Source: Ruoffia tabacinasalis
GTDB lineage: Bacteria; Bacillota; Bacilli; Lactobacillales; Aerococcaceae
DNA length: 37,760 nucleotides
Assembly: GCF_042652985.1 (NCBI RefSeq)
Contig: NZ_JBHSHQ010000012.1
Span: 1-37,760 of the forward strand
Direction of reading: 5' to 3'
Of this stretch, positions 1 through 7,128 are shown one piece after another. The number at the start of each line of letters is the position of its first letter. The first letter of the stretch is position 1. The position numbers and the translations under genes are program-made. The notes below the pieces were generated by a model. The model did not search any database. It was not told where the DNA came from and saw nothing but the letters and a program-made list of their open reading frames with translations.

Positions 1-75
1 AATCGTCCTAGGAAATGCTTAGATTACCAAACACCTTTGGAAGTATTTTTACACGAACTCTTATTAATTGGGTAA
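1..75 (+). CDS. IS30-family transposase, C-terminal 24 residues only
   Basis: The first 24 codons are open in frame 1 and end at TAA (73-75). They read NRPRKCLDYQTPLEVF followed by LHELLLIG. The block N-R-P-R-K-C-L-x-Y-x-T-P-x-E-V-F is the characteristic C-terminus of IS30-family DDE transposases, which cut and join IS30 ends. The catalytic residues are upstream of the window. The motif makes the family call good; whether the full element is intact cannot be seen. Confidence 0.8.
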   Translation, partial: NRPRKCLDYQTPLEVFLHELLLIG

Positions 76-109
76 ATAAAAAATTGTCGCAATAATTATT
101 GCAATTCAA
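1..109 (+). mobile_element. right end of an IS30-family insertion sequence (partial)
   Basis: The window opens inside a transposase C-terminus and continues about 35 bp past its stop. The segment at 82-109 (AATTGTCGCAATAATTATTG and following bases) resembles the terminal inverted repeats of IS30-family elements, which often contain TTGTCGCA and TTGCAATT blocks. The left end and any target-site duplication lie outside the window, so the boundary at about 109 is an estimate. Confidence 0.6.
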
Positions 110-113
110 CTTA

Positions 114-150
114 CAAAAAAATACGAGTGAACCTTCGCTCACTCGCATTT
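114..150 (-). terminator. intrinsic terminator of the GT39-like gene
   Basis: Arms CGAGTGA (124-130) and TCACTCG (139-145) flank a short loop. On the minus strand the hairpin is followed by a T-run (the A-run at 114-120). It lies just past the stop of the minus-strand glycosyltransferase gene and also insulates it from the IS30 end. Confidence 0.8.
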
Positions 151-158
151 TCTATAAA

Positions 159-1715
159 TTATTCGAAATAATAAACTATTAAATCATTGGTTTGATGCAA
201 TACTTTGTAATCCGTTAATTGATACTTCTCTAAGACTGACTGGATTAAATCCTCTTGGTTAAGTTGGGGATTATTTGTATAAACTGTTAAAGGCTCGTCC
301 AAATCATGTGCCTCCATCACTGGCATGTCACTCGCGTCCGTCGATTCCAGAATCATCGGATACACATCATCATGCAATGCGAGTTGGGGGGAGTATTCTG
401 CGATTTGCCAGCGCGAAGCACTAAAGACTATCGCCGAATCGGTCGGATTTTCAAGGATATTTTGCGTTAAAGTCCCTTGATCTAAATATTGAAAGTAAAC
501 TGTCTCGCGCTTGAAACCAAGTAAGACGATGAAACTTAAACCTAGAATGGTCATGACCGTACTCCAAGGCTTACTTAAAATCGCCCGCAGAGCAAAGTAA
601 ATCACTAATACAACTGACACAGCGACGACTGAATAAATCGGATAAATGTAGCGGGCGGTATGATAATGAGATAAATCTTGAACGAGAAAGATATATAAGC
701 CCATCGGTAACATAATCATCACGATTTGTAAGAAAGTCACTCGGTTCAGCAAGGTCTTGCTTTGCACAAATAGTAAAATAACACAGCCAATTAACACACC
801 GATAAAGATTGGCAGCGACACGTCAGCAAGTAAATCTTCTTGCACAAAACTTAAATACAATTTCAAATTCTCAGTGAAATTCGCGTTGTTGGCATTATTT
901 AATACTTCAACACCCCGATTTGAAGCAAAGATATGTGAAAAGACCGCCGGGAAAATTGCCCAAGCAACCCCAATCGCACCTGCCTCAATCAAACCAAGTA
1001 AGAAGGCTTTTTTAAATTCTTTAATCAATAGAAGTCCTATACAAGCGACCACCACAATAAAGAAGGCATACAAATAGAAATAATAATGAGTCAAAGCGCC
1101 CAATAAAGTAGCGATAAATATAGGTATTAAAAGAATTGTCGTATGTGATTTATTAGAACGGCTATACCGTAAAAGTAGATATAACAAACTAATGACGAAA
1201 AAGCCCATCAGGTGGTACATCCGAATAAACAACATCGAACTTAAGCCACCTATACTCAACCCCCAGAACAAGCCGGAAAAGATACTTAAATAAAAGTTCT
1301 TCGTTAAGTAATAGATTAAGAAAAATAATACAATCACAGTCGCAATATGCGCCCCTAAATTAAGCGTTAAGCCCACCATCGGTGAAAAGCCACCTTGCCA
1401 AAAAGAGGCAATTGTGTGGAATAATAAATAATACAGTGGCGGATGTACATCATTGACTTGATTAGACATCACCGAACCATATTCAAACGCCGTTGCATGA
1501 TTTGGCATCAAGTAGTTTTGATAATACGTACTTGGCGTCCATTCATTGACTGCGGTTGGAAAGGGATTGTAGTAACTGTTGCTGAGACCATAAGAGTATA
1601 TTTCATCAATATGAAAGCCTTGTTTGGCAAAAGCAAAGTGAAGCATCACGTAGACTAAAAGACCTAAAGCGACGAGGGCAATCCCCCAGCGGAATAGATT
1701 ATGTGTTCGTTTAAT
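159..1715 (-). CDS. GT39/ArnT-like multi-pass membrane glycosyltransferase, probable ATT start
   Basis: Predicted 518-residue polytopic membrane protein of the GT-C fold, the group of dolichyl-phosphate-mannose mannosyltransferase-like enzymes that use lipid-linked sugar donors outside the membrane. Evidence: an Asp-Glu pair in the first external loop (FHIDEIYS, D37-E38), about ten hydrophobic segments, and a soluble C-terminal tail of about 100 residues. Donor and acceptor are unknown; glycosylation of a wall polymer or surface protein is typical of the group. Start choice: the first GTG/ATG codons (1647-1649, 1644-1646) have no Shine-Dalgarno and would cut the first membrane helix. In frame upstream, ATT at 1713-1715 sits 8 nt after a perfect AAGGAGG (1724-1730) and adds a basic N-terminus (KRTHNLFRW) plus a complete helix; an in-frame TGA just before the RBS excludes anything longer. 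Monocistronic, with its own terminator. Confidence 0.8.
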   Translation of the reverse strand: MKRTHNLFRWGIALVALGLLVYVMLHFAFAKQGFHIDEIYSYGLSNSYYNPFPTAVNEWTPSTYYQNYLMPNHATAFEYGSVMSNQVNDVHPPLYYLLFHTIASFWQGGFSPMVGLTLNLGAHIATVIVLFFLIYYLTKNFYLSIFSGLFWGLSIGGLSSMLFIRMYHLMGFFVISLLYLLLRYSRSNKSHTTILLIPIFIATLLGALTHYYFYLYAFFIVVVACIGLLLIKEFKKAFLLGLIEAGAIGVAWAIFPAVFSHIFASNRGVEVLNNANNANFTENLKLYLSFVQEDLLADVSLPIFIGVLIGCVILLFVQSKTLLNRVTFLQIVMIMLPMGLYIFLVQDLSHYHTARYIYPIYSVVAVSVVLVIYFALRAILSKPWSTVMTILGLSFIVLLGFKRETVYFQYLDQGTLTQNILENPTDSAIVFSASRWQIAEYSPQLALHDDVYPMILESTDASDMPVMEAHDLDEPLTVYTNNPQLNQEDLIQSVLEKYQLTDYKVLHQTNDLIVYYFE

Positions 1716-1730
1716 AGGTTGAGCCTCCTT
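1713..1730 (-). promoter_or_regulatory. ribosome binding site that decides an ATT start
   Basis: AAGGAGG (complement of 1724-1730) lies 8 nt upstream of ATT (complement of 1713-1715). No ATG, GTG or TTG occurs in this frame between the upstream TGA and the GTG at 1649. The spacing is ideal for ATT initiation and impossible for the downstream candidates. Confidence 0.65.
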
Positions 1731-1801
1731 TCAAGCGTGTTTTCAAATGCAGTCATTATAAAATATTTAAAATCCTTATGCAATAAAATAATTTACCCAA
1801 C

Positions 1802-1845
1802 AAAAAAGCGTAGAACAAAGGGGATATCCCTTATATTCTACGCTC
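1802..1845 (-). terminator. intrinsic terminator after the secreted VOC gene
   Basis: Arms GCGTAGAA (1808-1815) and TTCTACGC (1836-1843) enclose a second stem AAGGG/CCCTT. On the minus strand the hairpin is followed by TTTTTTG. Confidence 0.85.
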
Positions 1846-1850
1846 AATGT

Positions 1851-2804
1851 TTATTCAGAAACTAATTCAACAATCACACCTAAACCAGAGGCATCATTAA
1901 AGCTCAGTGAATTATCCTCTAGAGTATAATCAGCTCCTAAAGAATCTAAGTTACTGATCACTTCATTAAAGAAATCTTCGGATTGAGTTTCCCAAATCGT
2001 TGCACGAAGTCCTTGTTGGCCTTCTTCTGGTTGTGTAATCCCTTGATCGGCGAACCAATTATTATTTGCGATATGGTGGTGATAGCTTCCAGAAGCTTGG
2101 AAGAATGAGTCACCCTCAACATAACTTTGCGTGTTTAAATTAAAGACATCACTGTAAAATTTACCCGCTGCATCAAAGTCGTCAGATACTAAATGGAAGT
2201 GTCCAATTTTAGTACCTTCATCTAATTGAGTGAATTCCTCAGTAGCTGATTCCATTAATTCAACATAGTCAAGTGGCTCGTTTAACATGTCAACAGAGTT
2301 GTCACCTTCACCTTGAGGCCATTCTTCTACTGGGTAGTCCCAATATAATTCAATCCCGTTACCTTCAATATCAGCAGCATAAATCGCATCACTTACACCG
2401 TGATAAGTAAAGCCTTCAATAGGCGATTGAGTTTCCATGAGATGGTTTAGAGCGCTCCCCATATATTCACGGTCATTGAATAGGAATGCTGTATGGTAAA
2501 GTCCTGTTGATAAGCTGTCCCCACGAGGGATATCTGTCGGGAATATCTCAAGTAACGTACGTTCATCCGACGTTCCTAAACGGTAATATCCATCTGCTTC
2601 TTCTAGAATCGTCATCCCCATGTTATATTCATAAAAATCAGCTAAGGCAACTGAATCCATAGAGTTAAGTTGGTAACTGGCTGGATAAATAATAGCGTCA
2701 GAAGTGGCGTCTTCTTGCGCCATGGCTGTGAGTGGGCTCACGATAAGGGCAAGTAAGAATAGAGCGATAATTATTTTCAGTGTTTTCTTTTTCAAAAAAG
2801 TCAT
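1851..2804 (-). CDS. exported two-domain VOC (glyoxalase/dioxygenase-superfamily) protein
   Basis: 317 residues. The N-terminus is a signal peptide: MTFLKKK, a hydrophobic core at about 8-25, and a signal peptidase I-like site after AMA (about residue 29). There is no lipobox Cys, so the protein should be secreted or wall-associated. The rest is two vicinal-oxygen-chelate modules (about 40-165 and 195-317), as in CatE/YfiE-type catechol-2,3-dioxygenase-like proteins. C-terminal module landmarks are KIGHFHLVSDD, a YHHH segment and the last strand VIVELV, giving the His/His/Glu pattern expected for a metal site. Substrate unknown. It lies 73 bp downstream of a cytoplasmic paralogue on the same strand and ends at its own terminator. 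Export is unusual for this family and suggests action on an extracellular small molecule; that is inference. Confidence 0.75.
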   Translation of the reverse strand: MTFLKKKTLKIIIALFLLALIVSPLTAMAQEDATSDAIIYPASYQLNSMDSVALADFYEYNMGMTILEEADGYYRLGTSDERTLLEIFPTDIPRGDSLSTGLYHTAFLFNDREYMGSALNHLMETQSPIEGFTYHGVSDAIYAADIEGNGIELYWDYPVEEWPQGEGDNSVDMLNEPLDYVELMESATEEFTQLDEGTKIGHFHLVSDDFDAAGKFYSDVFNLNTQSYVEGDSFFQASGSYHHHIANNNWFADQGITQPEEGQQGLRATIWETQSEDFFNEVISNLDSLGADYTLEDNSLSFNDASGLGVIVELVSE

Positions 2805-2877
2805 CCTTTCAAATTAAATAGTATTAAAACCAGAATAAGGTGTACAAGCCATAGCAAGTACACCTTTCAATGTTTTA

Positions 2878-3744
2878 TTATTTTATGACTTTTAGGATAA
2901 TACCTGTTCCGGCCGGATCTTTAAAGTAAAGAGTCTCGCCATCTTTAGTAAATTCATGTCCAATGTCAGTTAATTTTGCTTGAATCGCTTTTAAATCTTC
3001 CGCAGAACCTGACCAAACAGAGTTACGTAAACCTTGTGTTCCGTCTTGAGCAGCAGGGATATTATGACCATTCCAAAGGTTGGCACCTAAATGATGGTGG
3101 TAGTCTTGTGTAGCCATAAATAAAGCTGCTTCATTCATAATGAATTTAAGACCTAAGCCCATCACTTCATGATAGAAACTTAAAGTTGATTCAATATCAT
3201 TTACGTGTAAATGAATATGCCCCATCGTTGTTCCATTTGGTATACCGGTGAAAGGCACTTCTTGTGATGAAAGTACGCCTTCAGCGTCCATCGCGATAAC
3301 AATTCCTTCGATTAAGCCATTCTCTTTAATTACCCATTCGCTTCTATCTTTATCAGCGTATATTTCAATACCGTTTCCTTCTGGGTCAGGTAAGTATAAT
3401 GCCTCACTGTACCCGTGATCTGATGCACCTTCAACATTGACTTGGTTTTCTAGTAAGTGACGTAACATCCCACCTAAGTCACCGCGTGTTGGTAATAATA
3501 AAGCTAAGTGATATAAACCAGTCGTTCTTTGTGATTTTTCAGTTGTCGTTGGGTAAATTGAGATAAGGACTGTTCCATCTGGTGTTCCTAAGTGGTAGAT
3601 TTTTTCTTCGTTATCTTTGCTTAGTAAAGTTAAGCCGATTTTTTCTTCATAAAAACTTGCTAATTCAGTTGGTTTTAACGCGTTTAATTCAATTCCAGTT
3701 GTTTGGATAGTTGTTGCTGATTGTGTAATTGCTTCGGTTGTCAT
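2878..3744 (-). CDS. cytoplasmic CatE/YfiE-like two-domain VOC protein
   Basis: 288 residues with no signal peptide. Two VOC modules: about 15-130 (strands GIELNALKP, YHLALLL, GNGIEIYAD) and about 170-288 (MGHIHLHVND, DYHHHLGAN, GTGIILKV). This is the length and architecture of bacterial CatE-like catechol-2,3-dioxygenase homologues, which open aromatic rings using Fe or Mn, but many relatives have no proven substrate. In the final strand, where the neighbouring paralogue has Glu (VIVELV), this protein has Lys (IILKV), so the C-terminal metal site may be incomplete or use another ligand. It is first in a probable two-gene unit with the exported paralogue and has an RBS (GAAAGGAAG) before the ATG. 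It probably arose with its neighbour by tandem duplication. Function beyond the superfamily is uncertain. Confidence 0.75.
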   Translation of the reverse strand: MTTEAITQSATTIQTTGIELNALKPTELASFYEEKIGLTLLSKDNEEKIYHLGTPDGTVLISIYPTTTEKSQRTTGLYHLALLLPTRGDLGGMLRHLLENQVNVEGASDHGYSEALYLPDPEGNGIEIYADKDRSEWVIKENGLIEGIVIAMDAEGVLSSQEVPFTGIPNGTTMGHIHLHVNDIESTLSFYHEVMGLGLKFIMNEAALFMATQDYHHHLGANLWNGHNIPAAQDGTQGLRNSVWSGSAEDLKAIQAKLTDIGHEFTKDGETLYFKDPAGTGIILKVIK

Positions 3745-3912
3745 ATGTATATCTTCCTTTCAAGATTTGTTTTTTAGTCATTCAAACGATAACTTGATAA
3801 TAGCATGATAAAAAGCAGACATCAATACGAATTCGAGATAAACAACACTTAAGAACACATTGACGATTAAGTCTATTTTTTAAGAGGGAAAACGAGCTAT
3901 AGGGGATAATTT

Positions 3913-3941
3913 TCGACAATGAATCAATTATTTAATATAAT
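3913..3941 (+). promoter_or_regulatory. sigma-A-type promoter of lemA
   Basis: -35 TCGACA (3913-3918), a 17-bp spacer and a perfect -10 TATAAT (3936-3941). The expected start near 3948 gives a leader of about 37 nt that carries the AAGGAG used by the ATG at 3985. Confidence 0.7.
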
Positions 3942-3984
3942 GTATAGTAGAAACTATTAAATGTCTCGGAAGGAGAATATATAT

Positions 3985-4545
3985 ATGAATATCATGTGGA
4001 TAATTATCGCCGTTATCGTGGTCATCGCGATTATCTGGGTACTTATTTATAATAATTTAATTAAACGTCGTAACTGGGTAGATGAATCATTTAGCCAAAT
4101 CGATGTACAGCTACAACGTCGTAACGATTTAATTCCAAACTTAGTGAACACGGTAAAAGGTTATGCGAGTCACGAAAGAGAAACTTTAGAATCAGTCACT
4201 CAAGCAAGACAACAATTGATTAACTTGCCAAGTGATGCGGATCCAGCTGAAATTAATGCTAAGTCTAATGAATTATCAGGAGCTCTATCAAGACTATTAG
4301 TTGTCGCAGAGCAATATCCAGATTTAAAAGCGAATACGAACTTTACACAATTGCAATCAACCCTTGAGAAAACGGAGCAACAAATTGCGACGGCACGTCA
4401 ACTGTACAACTCAACTGCAACCCAATATAACACAACCGTTGAAACAGTGCCGACGAATATTGTGGCAAATGTTCATGGCTTTAATCGACGAAGCTTACTA
4501 GAAACTCCAGAGGAAGCACGCCAAGTACCAGAAGTTCAATTTTAA
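3985..4545 (+). CDS. lemA: LemA family protein
   Basis: 186 residues. An N-terminal membrane helix (MNIMWIIIAVIVVIAIIWVL) is followed by a helical cytoplasmic or surface domain with the LemA signature: NLIKRRNWVDESFSQIDVQL, then RRNDLIPNLVNTVKGYA, and a mid-domain QYPDLKAN. LemA proteins are widespread membrane-anchored helical proteins whose role is not settled. They are often linked to the membrane protease HtpX, but no htpX follows here; the gene is alone between its own promoter and terminator. Start: the ATG at 3961 would place the AAGGAG (3970-3975) inside the gene, whereas the ATG at 3985 lies 9 nt after it. The family call is firm, the physiological role unknown. Confidence 0.9.
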   Translation: MNIMWIIIAVIVVIAIIWVLIYNNLIKRRNWVDESFSQIDVQLQRRNDLIPNLVNTVKGYASHERETLESVTQARQQLINLPSDADPAEINAKSNELSGALSRLLVVAEQYPDLKANTNFTQLQSTLEKTEQQIATARQLYNSTATQYNTTVETVPTNIVANVHGFNRRSLLETPEEARQVPEVQF

Positions 4546-4559
4546 TAATCATTATAAAT

Positions 4560-4597
4560 GATGCGACTTACCTAATAAGGTAGGTCGTTTCTTTGTT
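4560..4597 (+). terminator. intrinsic terminator of lemA
   Basis: Arms CGACTTACC (4564-4572) and GGTAGGTCG (4579-4587) with one G-T pair, followed by TTTCTTTGTT. Confidence 0.8.
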
Positions 4598-4832
4598 ATT
4601 AAATAATTCATACAAACATGCTAAGATGGATATATGAAGGTCAGTAGGCGTATCTCTAGCAATTGCTTGTTAACTATTATAGAATATTTTTATGGAGAGA
4701 TGTCATTGAGATACTCATTTGATACTATTAACTTCGGATGGTAAATGAATAATTGCATAATAATGCTTAGTTATTATTGTGCTGACTCATATAACTGCCA
4801 TGGAATATAAGGGAAGTTTAATAAAGGAAATA

Positions 4833-4849
4833 TGTAACATAAATGTCAC
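4833..4849 (+). promoter_or_regulatory. WalR-box-like direct repeat upstream of an unknown gene
   Basis: TGTAAC (4833-4838), five bases, TGTCAC (4844-4849). The published WalR (YycF) box is two TGTWAH hexamers five bases apart; this site matches at all but one position (C for A/T in the second half). It lies about 100 bp upstream of the start at 4948. The rest of 4598-4947 is AT-rich, with an AT-rich -10-like TATATT at 4903-4908 and no other recognisable feature. Confidence 0.35.
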
Positions 4850-4947
4850 ATAAACTCGTGTTTTAACACTATTAATTTATGAATAAAATGGGTAGAATGT
4901 AGTATATTATGTTAAGAAATTAAATTGGAAGAAAGGAGGATGCGAGT

Positions 4948-5763
4948 GTGAGTCGTGTAAATTTATATGTTCATTATGATTCTGTTACTAACCATATTAT
5001 GACTCGAGGTATTGATCTAGTCCTTGAGGATTTTGAATCCCAGTATATGCCGAATAATATAATACTTGCTCAAGCACCTCCTGAGGTTGGACGTTTTGAC
5101 GCGCAAACAAATTTCAAAGTTTTACGAAATAAAACAGAAGTAGCGAACTACTTCGAAGCTAGTAGTAACGCAGAGTTGCGAATGTCAAATTGGATTGATT
5201 TTGAGAATGTCGAATCAATGCATCAGTTAACGGCGAATGAGATTGCTGAAATTTTGTATTTGTTCCACGCAAATAAAGGCTTAAAGTCAGCATTTTTCTA
5301 TAAACTTCAAAATAACTATGTATTTTTAAGATTACCGAACGGGCTACTGAAAGTCTTCTACCGCTTTGTGTCACATTTCTATGCGCGTTTTCAAAGAGTT
5401 ATCCATGCTAGAATGGTTGCGTTAGTGAATGAATCTCGTTCACTCTTTTTTATGCGAAAAGAAAAAGTGAATCCTTTACCATTGAATGTTGTGGAGCAAA
5501 TCGCACCGCTATTCTCACGTGGATTAAAGATTAACTTTGTTCAAGCGATCCAAACCGGTACCTATTGGAGAGTGCCTTTAAATATCATCGAGGACGAACT
5601 AACCTTATTAACGCAAGATCAAGTGCCAAAAGAACATGTTGGCTTTCTAGTTTACGATACGAACGCACAACGTTGGACGTTGGAGTTAGAAGCGATTGAC
5701 GACTTTGATGATTTTGAATTACGAAGTCAAGGGCTTATATCAAGCGCTGAGGATGCTTACTAA
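4948..5763 (+). CDS. hypothetical protein of unknown function
   Basis: 271 residues from a GTG start placed 8 nt after AAAGGAGG (4932-4939). I do not recognise the family. The protein is soluble-looking, without signal peptide or clear membrane segment, and has a mixed alpha/beta composition. An aromatic-rich, basic stretch in the middle (KVFYRFVSHFYARFQRVIHA, about residues 135-154) could bind membrane or nucleic acid. The C-terminus is acidic (DDFDDFEL). It stands alone between lemA and ddl with about 400 bp of upstream DNA that includes a WalR-box-like site, so a link to envelope control is possible but only inferred. Strong RBS and sustained coding pattern make it a real gene. Confidence 0.8.
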   Translation: MSRVNLYVHYDSVTNHIMTRGIDLVLEDFESQYMPNNIILAQAPPEVGRFDAQTNFKVLRNKTEVANYFEASSNAELRMSNWIDFENVESMHQLTANEIAEILYLFHANKGLKSAFFYKLQNNYVFLRLPNGLLKVFYRFVSHFYARFQRVIHARMVALVNESRSLFFMRKEKVNPLPLNVVEQIAPLFSRGLKINFVQAIQTGTYWRVPLNIIEDELTLLTQDQVPKEHVGFLVYDTNAQRWTLELEAIDDFDDFELRSQGLISSAEDAY

Positions 5764-5928
5764 GCTTAGAAAGTGACTTGCTTAATTCCATTACATAAAT
5801 TAATATATAGTATTATGAATAGAATAGAAAAAAACATTATTTTTACAGTGGAAATATGGTATATTTACTATTGTTAAAATTAAAAAAATTTTATCTATTA
5901 GACGAGTTTACTATTGGAGGTTTAGACA

Positions 5929-7014
5929 ATGAAAATCACAATGCTTTATGGCGGACAAAGCGCAGAGCATGATATTTCGATATTATCAGCACATAATATC
6001 GTGCAACAAATTATGTTCGATGTATATACAGTTCAACCTATCTATATTACCCGCCAAGGGAAGTGGATTAAGGGACCTTTATTGGAAGAGCCAAGCGCGT
6101 TCTCGGAACAGTTACGCTTAAGTTCCGCACAAGTAGAATCCTGGTGTGATAATGAAAAAGGTTCTTCGACCGGTATTAACATTAATCCTGGTGATATTGC
6201 GGAAGAGGATACAGTTGTCTTCCCAATTCTTCATGGACCAAATGGAGAAGATGGAACAATTCAAGGATTCTTAGAAATTCTAAATCTTCCATATGTAGGA
6301 GCAGGCGTAGCTGCAAGTGCTGCTGGAATGGATAAAATTATCAGTAAAAACTTATTTGAACGTGCAGGACTACCGCAAGTTCCTTACATCGCTTTCGATC
6401 AAAGAGAATGGCAATCAGATAAAGAAGACTTAATTGCGCGTTCAGAAGGTAGCTTGTTATATCCATTATTTGTTAAACCAGCGAATTTAGGTTCTAGTGT
6501 CGGGATATCAAGAGTGACTGACAGCAGTGAATTAGTTGAAGCTGTGGAATTGGCTTTACAATTTGATCGTCGTATCGTTGTTGAGCAAGGAATTCGCGCA
6601 GAAGAGTGTGAAGTGGCTGTCTTAGGGAATGATGATGCGCACGTCAGTGTGGTTGGACAATTGGTGAAGCAATCTGATTTTTACAATTATGATGAGAAAT
6701 ACATCAATAATACCGTTGAGATGCAAATTCCAGCTGAAATTCCTGACCACATCGCTAGCCAAGTTCAAGAATACGCGCTTGCAGCCTATCGTGCGATTGA
6801 TGGATCAGGCTTAGCTAGAGTGGATTTCTTCTTAACAAACAACGGAGATATCTACATTAATGAAATCAACACTATGCCAGGCTTTACACAATACAGTATG
6901 TATCCGAACTTATGGTTAGGTACAGGCTTAAGTCAACGTGATTTAATTGATGAATTAATCCAGTTAGCCTTACGTCGCCATGAAAGAAATAGCCAATTAA
7001 AAGTCGATTTTTAG
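5929..7014 (+). CDS. ddl: D-alanine--D-alanine ligase
   Basis: 361 residues, ATP-grasp ligase. It joins two D-Ala in the cytoplasm to make the dipeptide that MurF adds to the peptidoglycan precursor. Visible landmarks: N-terminal YGGQSAEHDIS, LHGPNGEDGTIQGFLE, the switch region YVGAGVAASAAGMDK, ATP-binding KPANLGSSVGIS, and the Mg/product segment EINTMPGFTQYSMYP. The omega loop reads FYNYDEKYI. The Tyr in EKY is what D-Ala-D-Ala ligases carry where intrinsically vancomycin-resistant lactobacilli and leuconostocs have Phe (D-Ala-D-Lac type), so a normal D-Ala terminus is predicted. Start has TTGGAGG 9 nt upstream. murF follows, separated by a hairpin, so the two share a pathway and perhaps a transcript. 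Confidence 0.97.
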   Translation: MKITMLYGGQSAEHDISILSAHNIVQQIMFDVYTVQPIYITRQGKWIKGPLLEEPSAFSEQLRLSSAQVESWCDNEKGSSTGININPGDIAEEDTVVFPILHGPNGEDGTIQGFLEILNLPYVGAGVAASAAGMDKIISKNLFERAGLPQVPYIAFDQREWQSDKEDLIARSEGSLLYPLFVKPANLGSSVGISRVTDSSELVEAVELALQFDRRIVVEQGIRAEECEVAVLGNDDAHVSVVGQLVKQSDFYNYDEKYINNTVEMQIPAEIPDHIASQVQEYALAAYRAIDGSGLARVDFFLTNNGDIYINEINTMPGFTQYSMYPNLWLGTGLSQRDLIDELIQLALRRHERNSQLKVDF

Positions 7015-7016
7015 TC

Positions 7017-7066
7017 GAATACGAATCATTATTTTGCTTTGCAATAGTGATTCGTATTTTATTTTG
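7017..7066 (+). terminator. hairpin with T-rich tail between ddl and murF
   Basis: Arms AATACGAATCA (7018-7028) and TGATTCGTATT (7048-7058), then TTATTTT. It may end ddl transcripts fully or only attenuate read-through into murF, which starts 63 bp later. Confidence 0.75.
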
Positions 7067-7128
7067 GACAAAATATGATATATTTAACTAGATATGATAA
7101 ATAACGAGAAATGTATGGTAGGTGAAAC

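Noticed and set aside
757..1077. 106-codon plus-strand ORF
   Set aside because: Antisense shadow of the glycosyltransferase gene, without RBS or recognisable domain.
4634..4744. 36-codon ORF downstream of lemA
   Set aside because: No RBS before its ATG and no recognisable features.
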